A stretch of 64,000 nt of DNA from Apodemus sylvaticus (taxonomy: Eukaryota > Chordata > Mammalia > Rodentia > Muridae): NCBI RefSeq assembly GCF_947179515.1, contig NC_067495.1, positions 67,691,411 to 67,755,410 of the forward strand, given 5' to 3'. The notes below the pieces were generated by a model that worked only from the letters and a program-made list of their open reading frames with translations, did no database searches and was not told the origin of the DNA. Positions 28,185-38,925 of the stretch are shown here, piece by piece. Both the position numbers and the translations under genes were made by a program. Each line of letters begins with the position of its first letter. Position 1 is the stretch's first letter.

Positions 28185-29225
28185 CTTTAAAAAATTTTTA
28201 GATGATGCCTTTTTTCATTTTTATGATGTTTTGCTTGTATATATATCTGTGTCAGATCCGCTAGAACTGGATTTACAAACAGCTGCAAAATGCCATTTGG
28301 GTGATGGGAATTGAACCAGATTCCTCTTGAAGCTCTTTTTTTGGCTTTCCCTTTCCTGGTTACCCCCCACCCTGAAAATCCCATAAACCATCTCCCCCCC
28401 CCCCCCCGTTCCCCAATCAACCCTCTCCTCCTTCCCTGTCCTGGTATTCCCCTATACTGCTGCATCAAGCCTTTCCAGGACCAAGGGCCTCTTCTCCCTT
28501 TGGTGTCTAACAAGGCTATCCTCTGCTGCCTATGCATCTGGAGCGATGGGTAATACCATGTGTACTCTCTGGTTGATGGTTTTGTCCCTGGGAGCTCTGG
28601 GAGTACTGGGTGGCTCATATTGTTGTTCCTCCTGTGGCGCTGCAGACCCCTTCAGCTCCTCGGGTCCTTTCTCTAGCTCCTACATTTGGGACCCTATACT
28701 CAGTTCAATGGCTGGCTGAGAGTGTCCCCCTCTGTGTTTGTCATGCACTAGGAGAGCCTCCCAGGTGACAGCTATATCCAGCTCCAGTCAGCAAGTACTT
28801 GTGGACATCCACAATAGTGTCCGGGTTTTGTAATTGTATATAGGATGGATCTCTAGGTGGGGCAGTCTCTGGATGGTTTTTCCCTCAGACTCTGCTCCAC
28901 ACTTTGTCTCTGTTTCTCCATCTGTGGGAATTTTCCCCCTTCTAAGAAGGACCAGAGTGTCCATACTTTGTTTTGTGTCTTAGGTATTCCAAGCTTCTGG
29001 GCCAATAATATCCACTCATCAATGAGTGCATACCATGTGTGTTCTTTTGTGATTCGATAACCTTGCTTAGGATAATATTTTCCAGTTCCACCCATTTGCC
29101 TAAGAATTTCATTAATTCGTTGTTTTTAATAGGTGAGTAGTATTCTCTTGTGTAAATACGCCACACCTCTTGAAGCTCTTAACCTCTTAGTTCTCTTAAC
29201 CTCTGAGCCATGTCTTGAGCCCGCA
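28185..29225 (-). mobile_element. B3/B4 SINE split by an L1, antisense
   Basis: The left part at 28185-28337 ('gtgtcagatccgctagaactgg', 'gggtgatgggaattgaaccaga') and the right part at 29181-29220 ('ctcttaacctctgagccatg') together make an antisense B3/B4 SINE. The L1 at 28338-29165 lies between them, so the SINE is the older insertion. Confidence 0.8.
28323..29180 (-). mobile_element. 5'-truncated LINE-1 with perfect 15-bp TSD, antisense
   Basis: The direct repeat cctcttgaagctctt is perfect at 28323-28337 and 29166-29180. The insert 28338-29165 is an L1 3' UTR plus a short stretch of the ORF2 C-terminus (28942-29165), minus strand, with a C run near 28395-28407. Confidence 0.93.
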
Positions 29226-30372
29226 CACCTTTATTATTTTTAATTCTAAGCAAAACCAAGCCCAAAAGGCCTAACAGTAGGATGGGGACTTGGCAATAGG
29301 AGAGAAAAGTTGGTGAGAGAGGAAGTGAGTAAGAATGTGTATATGAAGTTATTAAAAAATAAAGTTAAAATGATCTTTAATATATACTATCCATTACTAT
29401 ATTCAGACAAAATTGGCTTCCCTAAATGTCTCACTTTAAAACATGGTCCTGGCTATGAGCATTATTGATGCAATAGTAATATCCTTTATCTCCTAGCAAC
29501 AGTATCCCTAGTGCTGTGAAAAAGTGAGCTGCAGAAACTTTGGGGCTATAAGTCAATGGGGAACAGTAGAGAAGGAAGTTAGTTTTAGCTGTAGGTTTTA
29601 AGTCCAAATTCAAGGAAGTATGTTGTCAAAACTGTGGTAAGATCCTATACAAAAGGAATTTCATTACTCTGCCTTTCAGTTGCTACTGTGAGTTGATATT
29701 GAAATTGATGTCTAAGTGTTATTTTATTTAGAAACATACTTTATTCAGATGAAATGAAGTTCTGTATTGAATATTATAGGAAATATAGTTTATGAATAGT
29801 TGTACTAATAATCATAGCTGTGCTGAAACTAAGCCATTAATTAACTAAAAGATTTATCAATAATTATTTTAATATATTTTCTGAGCTTATAGGGAAGATA
29901 TGAGATATATTACTAATATATTGGCATTACCCAGAACTTCATTTATTTATAATTCTAGGTTTAAAGAGTTACAGAACTTCCTTTGATTATTTGGCTACAT
30001 AGACTTATAGTGAATAGTTTACCAAGTTTATCTTAAGATATTTCTAAACGGAAGCATATGAAAGTAGCAGTAGATTTATTGTCTGTCCTTTTTAGATATG
30101 AAGAAGACTTTACATATGACATTTCATTGAATGAAAGTTCCAGTAAGATATTATGCAAGTATTCATATTTACATTTTATGGATTGTGCTTCTAATCAAAC
30201 TGAGAGCAAAATGTTTTGAAGTGAAGGAGACTTCCCAGTGATAATACAAGTTGTGCAGAAATCTGGTGTAAACAAATAAGGCATTTGTTCCAACAAAACT
30301 GCCTGTGGGCATAAACTTTAGTTTGCTTTGTGTTAATAAGGATTGAAGAAACACTTGAAAGCTAAAATCAAT
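29226..30372. other. Non-repetitive intergenic stretch
   Basis: No ORF above about 75 codons and no named repeat. It leads into the microsatellite and candidate promoter region. Confidence 0.55.
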
Positions 30373-30385
30373 TTCTCTCTCCCTT

Positions 30386-30420
<35 letters not shown>

Positions 30421-30461
30421 GTCTCTCTCTGCTCTCTCTCTCTCTGTCTCTCATGTGCGTG

Positions 30462-30504
<43 letters not shown>
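30373..30504. repeat. (CT)n and (TG)n compound microsatellite
   Basis: CT units at 30373-30453 with small interruptions are followed by (GT)n at about 30462-30504. It lies about 220 bp upstream of the candidate X-box. Confidence 0.9.
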
Positions 30505-30506
<2 letters not shown>

Positions 30507-30716
30507 GGTTATGTAGGTGGGAGTTAGAATAGCTGTGAGGCCAGGCAGCATTTGCAAGTGAAAGGGGAAATTGATTTTCCGTTTTGGGAGGGAGAAAAGG
30601 TAGTATTATCATGCCAGGGAAAGTTTTGTGCTAAAGGAGAATAGAAGTAATAGATTATCCTGTTTATGCTATGAAAAACTCACACAACTCGCAAGTACGG
30701 ACCACCTTAAATTGTA

Positions 30717-30740
30717 TGACGACAGGTTGCCATGGAAATG
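30717..30740 (+). promoter_or_regulatory. Candidate promoter elements: X-box-like site and CRE-like half
   Basis: GTTGCC at 30726-30731 followed by ATGGAAAT reads as an RFX-type X-box: one perfect half, a 2-bp gap and a degenerate second half. A CRE-like half site, TGACGACA, lies just upstream at 30717-30724. RFX and CREM factors drive many spermatid-expressed genes, which would fit the testis expression known for TENT5D. Both words are short and could occur by chance. Their support is the position just before a GC-richer, non-repetitive exon-like block. Confidence 0.4.
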
Positions 30741-31114
30741 GTTTTACGCTACCAGAGGGGGATGAGCCTGAGGAGAAGGGAAGTCTGGGGGGGGTGTGTG
30801 AGTGGACTAGAGGGGTGTGTTGAGGAAGTCATTTCAGCACCCAGGAGCTCTTGGACAGCAGCAGTGCAGCAGCTTTGCCAGCTGTTGGAGGAGCTTGCTT
30901 TCTGTGCTTTCTGCCTGAAGCTCATTCTCTCATTCGTCCTTCTCTTATCTCTCCCAGTCTTTTGCAACAATATTTTATTTCTTTCAGTTTCTGTCTTTAA
31001 CAGCCCTCCTGATCTCTTCTACATGCTTCAGAAGCCTCACTTTAGCAGTCCTTCCTTCTCCCCTTCCAGTTGCTGCTTGACTGGTCGGATTTGAAGAGAT
31101 CAGCAGTTGGTGAA
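30741..31114 (+). other. Candidate TENT5D first non-coding exon
   Basis: This block is GC-richer than the surrounding 10 kb, is free of recognisable transposons and ends at a consensus donor. The exon would end '...gttggtgaa' with GTGAGT at 31115-31120. It lies about 8.7 kb upstream of the coding exon on the same strand. TENT5D genes are known to have non-coding 5' exons and a single coding exon. The transcription start is not defined, so the left limit is arbitrary. A 120-codon plus-strand ORF at 30732-31094 has no family resemblance and may be an upstream ORF or chance. A different transcript, or none, remains possible. Confidence 0.42.
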
Positions 31115-31120
31115 GTGAGT

Positions 31121-31888
31121 TCTAAGGGCTGAGAGGGTATGGAAAGGTGCCGGGAGAGTCATGAACGGAGGTTTTTGTTGTGTGCTTAAGAGGGGTTTGT
31201 TTTGTTTTCTTGGACTATTCTTGTGAGTTCCTACTTTCCTGCTTCTTTGGCTATTGTTTGCAAGTCATGTGGAGCATGTGTGCGGTGTTGATTATAATTT
31301 TGGAGTCCTCTTCTGTCTCTATATAGTCCTTAATCCCTGAGTCTTGACAGGAATATACATAAAAGTAATTAAAGGTATTAAATTACTTGGTAAATGCTTA
31401 TTAGGCTTTCGGGTTTATTATGAGTGTAGTGTTAGTTAAAAAGCATTCCGTACAGATAGCATGATATTTTGTCTCACTGGGAAGCTTTGGCTTCCATCCA
31501 GGAAGCTCTTTGCACTTTACAGACTTCTTCAGGATACGGTACTCTTGCATTCCATTGAAAGCAAACTGGATTTGTATCTGGCCAGTTTATCTCTCTAAAT
31601 TTTGTAGCAGTTTCCAAAGGCAGCAACTCTGCTGGGTAATATCAGAAACCAAAAGAATGCCAAAAGTAGCTAGGGAATTTTCATAGTGATCACCCTCTGC
31701 CAAGTAATACAAAAGAGGAAGAGGAACAAAGATCCTATAATGTCACATCCTTACACTTTTCACTGAAAAGGATTTGAGCTACACCTGAAAGGAATCAGAT
31801 GATTTATTCAGAAGAGTGTACACTCTTACCATTTAAAAGCAACAGATAACTACAGCATGCATGGGTGCCTTTGTGTGTGTGAACATGC

Positions 31889-31890
<2 letters not shown>
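31121..31890. other. Non-repetitive sequence downstream of the candidate exon
   Basis: Moderately GC-balanced, with no named repeat and no convincing ORF. It would be the start of the first TENT5D intron if the exon call is right. Confidence 0.5.
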
Positions 31891-31931
<41 letters not shown>

Positions 31932-32052
31932 ACCACCACCACCACCACCACCACCACCACCAAAACAATTGGAAGAATTACATGTATGTGTGATAGGCAA
32001 AAAAAGAAAAAAAGAAAAGAAAAAAGAAAAAAGAAAGAAAAAAGAAAAGAAA
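31891..32052. repeat. (AC)n(CCA)n microsatellite followed by (AAAG)-rich tract
   Basis: (AC)n at 31891-31930 passes directly into (CCA)n at 31931-31962. Then, after 36 bp of ordinary sequence, a purine-only tract of A/AAAG units follows at about 31999-32052. Several overlapping ORFs on both strands here are low-complexity artefacts. Confidence 0.93.
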
Positions 32053-33792
32053 ATGATAAGATTTGCTTGTTTCTCTGGAATTAAAGGCATAGGTTTAACC
32101 TGATGGGAAGGCATTCTTTTATGAGCACCAAGCTTCTTAATCCAAAGGTGCTCTGTTTTCAGCCCTATGTATTCTTTTCTTTAGGTCAGTAGGTGCCTGG
32201 AATGTTTCTTAATTCTTTAATTTGCATTTTACCTAAGCCTTTGCACTCAAAGGCCTTCTTGTAGCATGATTCCACCTACATACAGGAATTTTAAGAAGTT
32301 TCTTTTCTGTACATAAGTGACAGAATATTGGGTATTTTTGTAAATACATCTAGTGATAATTCTTTGATATTCTTTGAGTAAGAAGTGGACTTAAACATGA
32401 TATTTGAAAAGACATGATCATAATGTGAAGTATAGACAAATATACAAATAATATTAGAATGGGAAATACATGACTGTGTTATTATATACCAAAATAGAAT
32501 TAAAACCTTTAATAATCCCATTACCTTTTGGCACAAGAGAAACTGATGGTTTCTGTCTCCCAGCATGGCCCTAACTCTTGATTATAAATCATATTTCCTC
32601 TCCAACTATGTCATTTCTAGTAGTTTAAAATGTGTATAATTAACTTCATTAACAGTGTAACTAAAGATCTTATTTTTTTTAAAAACTAAGAACAATTTAA
32701 AGTTAACGCCCTTCACACAAGCCTCACAGTTATCCTAATGCATATTTGTTAGTAGCTATAAATTTTGAAAATGATTAATCATTTCATTAAGGGAATCCAG
32801 GACAAATGAATTATTGTAACTGTTTTGGGATATTGAAACTGAAATGAGTTTGTGGATTGGCCTAAATTGAACTCATTTTAACATCAGTAGTGAAGTGATT
32901 CATTCCTCAGAACAAAATTTGGAAATGACTAATGTCAAAAGTAAGCACTATTAAGAACATCATTGGGAACCTTTAAACAAGACTTCTAACTTCAACAGTG
33001 CATTATGGCATAAGTGACATAATAATTTCAATGAAGTTATTTTTCTAAATCTTGACTATATAAATTTCATGAACATAATAGAAAAAGCTTAATAAAATCC
33101 TACAAATAGCTTAACCTTACTGTGAGTTCCTCATGCTTACTTAAATAAGTTATATTTAGTTGTTGAACTATTACATATATGCATTACATTTCCAAATTCA
33201 ACAATCCATAAAATATTTGAACATATTTTATGTTTATATTTTAATTACATTTAATATTTTAAATGTCTATAGTTTTTAATTAAAATCTTTATCCTTTGCT
33301 GTATTTAACCAGAAAAAGGTTGTGGGTTACTTTTTTAATTAGATTTTTAAACTAATAAAATGTTTAAGATAAAATTTCCAAGAATGAAGAAATTAATTCA
33401 TTTTGTCATTTGAACAAATTATAAAATATCTATCTGAGTAGAGATACTGGCAACTATTTTATGATTGTAATTTTTATAAACAGATCTGTATAGACTTTCA
33501 AAACAGAGTCATGTTAAATTACATCTTTTAGATAACAGATTCTTTAAATATAATACATCTATATTTGAACTACAGACAAAAAATTTCTCTTTCATTTGTA
33601 AGCAAAACCTGTTTTGAAATTCGTAGAGCAAAGAGATAATAAAGTCAGAGTAAAAACTAGCTCTTTTGCTATTTTAATTTTCATTAGTGTATGTATATGT
33701 GTGTGTCTTAGATTCTAGAATAACTTATTGTAACAGTCATAATAGCCACAGAAAATTGATCTTTTGCATGATATCCCAACTAAGACTCTTTA
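32053..33792. other. AT-rich stretch
   Basis: No supported gene or named repeat over about 1.7 kb. Confidence 0.55.
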
Positions 33793-34012
33793 TATAAATT
33801 TGATTTATTTTATGTGTGTGAATATTTTTCCTACCTATATGTTTGTCCACCATATTCATGTCTTGTGCCCACAGAAACCAGAATTGTCTCAGATCCCCCT
33901 GGGACAAAATTACAGATAATTTTGAGGCACCATGTGGAGGCTAGGAATGGAACACTGGTTCTCTGGAAGAACAATTACTACTCTTAACTGCTGAAACATA
34001 TCTCTAGCTCCA
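33793..34012 (-). mobile_element. B3/B4 SINE, antisense
   Basis: The order on the plus strand is 'ttattttatgtgtgtgaat', 'cagatccccctgggacaaaat', 'ccatgtggaggctaggaat', 'ctcttaactgctgaaacata'. This is the reverse complement of B3, well diverged. Confidence 0.75.
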
Positions 34013-34317
34013 AATCTTTATTGGAGGGGTTTCAATATAATCTTAGTCTATTGAGTAATATCTCGCTCTTTGAAAAGACATACATTATGTTGGGCATTCT
34101 AAGATTTACTTTGGGGTTATATATGTATATACTGTAGACACTCAGAAAAAATATGCATAATTACTTTGGACTTAGCTGAGCTACTAGAGAAACCTTTTGT
34201 GTGTAGAAAGGTATTACAAATAGCATTGGAAAATTAGACTTTTGTGTATTTTTTATTGATTGCCTTCACGTTAGTATTATAAGGCCTACTCCTTTAATTC
34301 TTTTTTTCTTCATGTAG

Positions 34318-34430
34318 TTATTTTTGCCATTTATGTATTTATTTATTTATACTCCAGACTTTACTCCCCCCCCCCCGTCTACCCCCAGGCTGTTCCACAT
34401 CCCATACCTCCTCCCCATCCTCTGTCTTTA
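34318..34430 (-). mobile_element. Short old L1 3' end, antisense
   Basis: 'tttatttatttatactccaga', a C run and 'gctgttccacatcccatacc' match the terminal part of the L1 type also seen at 19575-20220. Confidence 0.65.
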
Positions 34431-34634
34431 ATTCTTTTAAATTTTAATTGTTTGTTTCTTTAATTTGCCTCTATAATATACTTAATGTAGCACAGTTCTC
34501 TGCTAGAATTGGGATGGCATTCATCACATTTCAAATAACTCACTTGCTTTGATATGTACTAATTATACTAATCTCATTATTCTTGTTTGTAGTGTTAAGA
34601 ATGAGAACAAAGTCAAATCTGACAGTTAAACAGG

Positions 34635-34745
34635 AGGAGGAATGGATCTGAGGGAAAGCTGAGGTGGTAGGGTACTGGGAGGAATAGAATGAAAAAAAAA
34701 CTATAGTTGGATATAACATAGAGAGAAAAATTGTAAAAAAAATTA
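34635..34745 (+). mobile_element. Short L1 3' end, sense
   Basis: 'gaatggatctgagggaaagc', 'tactgggaggaatagaatg' and an A-rich end resemble a rodent L1 3' terminus. It is weak and short. Confidence 0.45.
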
Positions 34746-35049
34746 TTAAATTTTCTCTTACTCTTATATAACTATTAGACTATTTCATCATAGTTCTTGC
34801 TCACCTTGACATTTATTAAATCCAAAGACTATGTTTTTGAGAAATCATCTATTTGACATTATAAATAGTTCTAGAGGGAAAATGACAAAACAGTACATAT
34901 TGTATATTTTTATCATTGACCTACACATAGGACCACAAGCAGATAGCACTTATTTCTGAATTTTGTCCAGCTTATTAATTTCATATATAACAGAATCAAT
35001 ATCATATTAATGATATTTTTAAGCTTATAGTCAAATTTGGTTGTACCAT

Positions 35050-35145
35050 TGACTCTTTATTTTTGCAATACTAGAAGTTGATCCCTGCACATTGCGTTTG
35101 ACAGGGAAGCACTGTAGCATTGAGGTTAATCCCTAGCCCCCTAGA
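35050..35145 (-). mobile_element. ID-like SINE remnant, antisense
   Basis: 'gttgatccctgcacattgc', 'gaagcactgtagcattgag' and 'ttaatccctagcccc' look like the reverse complement of an ID-type (tRNA-Ala-derived) SINE head. It is diverged. Confidence 0.5.
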
Positions 35146-35517
35146 GGCTTTTCCTTGTTATTGTTATGAGTTAGGATTTACCTTTAGCAGAGCAAAAGCA
35201 ATGAATGAAAGGGATTTTCTGAGATTATTAACACATTCTCGTGATTTTGTTAGATTCTCTTTACTATTAGTGTTAGCCAGGGTACTCTGTCTCTTTGAAT
35301 TTTTATCTTTAAAGAGATATTCAAGTGTTGGTAAGCTATGTCTTAATTAAATATGCTGGTTTTACTTCTCATGTGACTTAATCTCTCCTAGAAACTGATG
35401 TAGTAGTATATCAAATAAAATGTGAAATCTAGTAATCAAATAATACATCATACTTCATTGAATTTATTAAATACAGTACATTATAGTACTAATGTCTGTC
35501 TGTTTATTTAACTATAG

Positions 35518-35581
35518 GTGGATACCAATCTTGAAGTTTTCCAAAGTAGGAGCCATCTACCTCTCTATATAATCATTTATT
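35518..35581 (+). other. Weak candidate internal non-coding exon
   Basis: A pyrimidine-rich stretch ends in 'aactatag' (AG at 35516-35517). After 64 bp comes GTAAGT at 35582-35587, a consensus donor. The interval is non-repetitive. The acceptor tract is only moderate, and such pairs occur by chance in AT-rich DNA. Confidence 0.2.
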
Positions 35582-35639
35582 GTAAGTAAGGTAATGAGTA
35601 ATATTTATGTTTTAGAATCATAATACAAAGATTAGGCTT

Positions 35640-35762
35640 TGTTGTCTTAACATTTAATTGAAAAAATAATATTTTTAATATTATTAATATTGAAAATATT
35701 ACTAATACTAGTAGTATCACTATTAAATATTACTAATACTAATAGTAATAATACTATTAGAC
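35640..35762. repeat. AT-rich low-complexity block of ATTA/ACTA units
   Basis: Repeated 'attattaatatt', 'attactaatact' and 'atactattag' words form short imperfect palindromes. Confidence 0.7.
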
Positions 35763-35839
35763 TGTTTATAAAAGCCTTTAAATGATCATTTGCTTAGATT
35801 AGAATTCTGCTTTATTCATTGTAATTTTTATTTTTAATT

Positions 35840-36115
35840 TATTTCGTGGTGAACAGAGGTCAGCATCAATTGACCTTTTCATGTTCTCTATCTATGTTTT
35901 TGGGATAGGGTATTCTCAGTGAAAATAGACCTTGCCATTTCAGTTAGACTGGATGGCTAGTGGGCCCTTGATAAAGCTCCCTGTGTGTCTATCTGTCCAG
36001 CACTGCAATTATGGATGTACAGTGCCATGCCTAGATTTTATATGGGTGCTGGATATCCAGACTCAAATCCTCAGATTTCCATAGTACTTTACCCACTGAG
36101 TCATATTTGCCGCTC
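35840..36115 (-). mobile_element. B4-type SINE, antisense
   Basis: A B1-like antisense part ('ttgccatttcagttagactgg', 'ccagcactgcaattatgga') is followed by an ID-like antisense part ('gggtgctggatatccagac', 'ctttacccactgagtcat'). Confidence 0.7.
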
Positions 36116-36221
36116 TCAGTGTAATATTTTATTTATTTTTTTACGAAATAGAAGTTGCCAAGTCATGAAGTATGCCTGTTGATAGTACTGGTTCTCTATT
36201 TCCTGGTTCTGTTTCTTTTAG

Positions 36222-36747
36222 TGATTTTTTTTTAGCTTTTTATTGATTCTTTGTGAATTTGACATCATGCACACCAATCCAACTCATCTTCTATCCCTTT
36301 GTATTCACCCTATGGCTTTGTAACATCCTCCCCTGACCACAGAAGAAAAGGAAAACAAAAAACAAAAGCCAAAATTAATCTCATCATTGAAGCTGTAGTG
36401 TTATAGTGTGTCACACAGTATAGCACATTTTTACTTGCAAATGCACATTGCAGCAAGTCATTGGTCTGGTCTAATAGATACATAGGGCTTCTGCTAGATT
36501 ATAAATACTGGATCCTCACCAGAACTCCTCTCAGATATCTTGTTGTTGCCCTATGTCAGGGAGATCCTGCAGCTTTGGTTCTGCAGGATCAGCCCCTTCA
36601 CATACTCCACCAGTTCATAGATGGGGTAGATATCAGGGTATGCCAACCCAAAGCTCTGGATCTGATCCTGGGTGGTAGCTCAGTTGGTCAGCCCATCGAC
36701 TCCTCTGTACCCTCATTATCAGGGTGAGCTCTTCAGCACTGTCCCCC

Positions 36748-36781
<34 letters not shown>

Positions 36782-37790
36782 CACGTATGCATGCACACCT
36801 TACCCAGTGCCTTGGCCTACAAGGGGCTGAGCCAGCTCTACCTCAAGGCAGAGACATAGTCTGGCTAGCTCTCCTATACTCGCACCCTTAGTGCTAGCTC
36901 TCCAGTCCTTATGCCTTTGTGCCAGCTACTGTGTAAACACAAGTAGGTACAGGGCCCACTGTCATCACCCCAGAGCCAGTTCTTCAGCCTGCCACAGGTG
37001 GCGAGTAGTAAGGGTAGAGGGAGTCTGTCCACTGCCCATACCACCTCACTGCAGAAGAGTAGTGAGGCCTTCTGGGCATATATCTTCTGTGCTACCAAAG
37101 TAAGGTTCAGACTCTGCTTTTCCTAGTGCTAGAGCTGGTGAGGAACAGAGCCAATATTCCTCCTCATGTAATCTCAGAGCCAGCTCACAGGTGGGGGCAG
37201 GATGGGGAGCATCTCTCCAGCACCCATGCCACCTCATGGCAGATGAGTAGCAGGACCAGCTCTCTGGAGCTTATGTCTTTGGAACCAGCTTCTCTGCTCT
37301 CTAGACACCTGGTACAGCTCTATTATGCTATGTAGGTGAGGTAACTGCAGGGCCTCTCTCCAGAGTGTTGCAATCAGTGGGCTCTGCATAGCTCTTGGAC
37401 ATCAACATGGTCCTAGGCCATAGCTCAGACCAGTGACAACTGCATGGCCTTTGGTCGTAATGTGAGGTAAGAACATCAGCACAGTCCCCTATTACTGCAT
37501 TGCCAAGGACCCAGACATGGTCCTCAGCAGCATGATCCAGGACTTGACCATGACCTCAGGTAGCAAGAGAGATTGCTCCTATCAGGGTACTCTCAACCCT
37601 CATGGCTGCAGTCCCACATGTCTTCATACTGCTCAAATTGTTCTGCTTCCCTTTTCTCCACCACATACTTGCACACCATTGAGGCTCCTGCTCTGGGCAG
37701 ACAATGCTACAGGTAGGCCTCTGGGTATCTTCTTAGTGATAGGATTCTTAAAGTATAGATAGCCACATCAATAGCATCTAGGAAGGTATA
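36222..37790 (-). mobile_element. Lx-type L1-linked repeat, likely antisense
   Basis: It starts with a T run and 'ctttttattgattctttgtga'. It then shows 'gctgtagtgttatagtgtgtc', 'gcaagtcattggtctggtct', 'cagggagatcctgcagctttg' and a GC-rich run of 'agccagctct'-like phrases. This is a widespread rodent repeat that I associate with old L1s. A (CA)n lies at 36750-36779. The many small ORFs on both strands here are products of the GC-rich repeat. The name and the right limit are uncertain. Confidence 0.5.
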
Positions 37791-38054
37791 CGTGCATATG
37801 TTCAGGTTCCCCCTGTGACCTACTTATTCAGAAACTCTGAAAGTGGGATCAAGAAATATTTCACAAACCCTCTATGTAATGATACATCCTGAAAGTTCAT
37901 AACCTATATTTCAGGATAATGGTTTTACTATCATTTCTTTTGTGCATCTGAATATGTATGTATACATATAATATGTAAGAATATGATTAGGAGCATCAGA
38001 TTATTAATTTTTAATATGAATCACAATGCTCTTTTTTTGTTTTTCTTTTTTCAG

Positions 38055-38168
38055 ACTGGTTACCCCATGACTTTACTCAATGATAAGATGAAAATTCATA
38101 TGTTGTCTGAAACATTCACAGAATCCTCATATTAAATATAGAGAGTTCCCAAACATTGTCTTTACAGT
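38055..38168 (+). other. Candidate TENT5D internal non-coding exon
   Basis: A strong acceptor, a T/C-rich tract ending 'ttttttcag' (AG at 38053-38054), is followed 114 bp later by a consensus donor GTAAGT at 38169-38174. The interval is not a recognisable repeat, sits between a repeat block and the next L1, and is 1.7 kb before the coding exon. It has several short upstream ATGs and no long ORF, as expected of a 5' UTR exon. Inference only. Confidence 0.4.
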
Positions 38169-38382
38169 GTAAGTTATAAGTCATTCATTCCTCGTTGTCT
38201 TTGAAGATAAACTTCTAATATTAATATAGTTGGAAACTTATTGATGAGTTTTTCTTTTATTTCCTTGGACAGAAGAATAAGCTTGTGACAAGAAAAACAA
38301 TTATAACTTATTATAGAAATGGCCATTTCTGATACTTTGTTGGGATCTTGATAATCCATTTGCCTTACTTACATTACAGATG

Positions 38383-38563
38383 AATTTTTAATTTTTATTG
38401 GTTACTTTTAATTTACATTTCAGATGTTATCCCCATTCCTTGAGTCTCCTCTACAAAAACACTGTCCCACCTTCCTGCTTCTATGAGAGTATTCCCCCAC
38501 CCACTCTTGCCTAACTTTCCTAGCATTCTCCCATACTGGGGCATCAAGACTTCACAATACTAA
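38383..38563 (-). mobile_element. L1 3' end, antisense (left arm of an inverted pair)
   Basis: 'ttaatttacatttcagatgt' to 'actggggcatcaagacttc' is a minus-strand L1 3' UTR end. A sense copy begins immediately after it. Confidence 0.75.
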
Positions 38564-38925
38564 GGGGACTGAGGGAGCTGAAGGGGTTTGTAACACCTTA
38601 GGAATAACAACAATATCAACCAACCAGACCCACCAGAGTTCCCAAGGACTAAACCACCAACCAAGGGGTACACATGGAGGGACCCATAGATCCAGCTGCA
38701 TATGTAGCAGAGGATGGCCTTGTCTGGCATCAATGGGAGAAGAGGCCCTTGGTTCTGTAGAAACTGGAGGTGCTAGCTAGGGCATTGAGGCTGGAGTAAG
38801 TGGATGGGTGGGGTGTGGGAGCAACCTAATAGAAGCAGGGGGAGGGAATGGGAGAGGGTTTGCAGAGGGAAAACAGGGAAGGGGATACCATTTGATATGT
38901 AAATAAAGTTTAAAAAAGCCATGGT
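38564..38925 (+). mobile_element. L1 3' UTR, sense (right arm of an inverted pair)
   Basis: 'gagctgaaggggtttgtaac' to 'gatatgtaaataaagtttaaaa' is a sense L1 3' UTR. Both arms contain the terminal ~170 bp, so this is not simple twin priming but two L1 ends in opposite orientation. Confidence 0.8.

Noticed and set aside
30732..31094. 120-codon ORF in the candidate first exon
   Set aside because: No family resemblance, and it begins inside the X-box-like site. At most it is an upstream ORF, so it is not listed as a gene.
31833..32114. Overlapping ORFs encoding His/Thr, Pro, Gly or Lys runs
   Set aside because: They are translations of the (AC)n(CCA)n and purine tracts.
36656..36700. tRNA-like phrase 'gtggtagctcagttggtcag'
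   Set aside because: It resembles a tRNA 5' half, but no matching acceptor arm, anticodon loop or B-box follows. It is part of the dispersed repeat.
36461..37762. Cluster of short ORFs that could suggest a small gene
   Set aside because: The region is a GC-rich dispersed rodent repeat. Frames differ, lengths are short, and no domain is visible.
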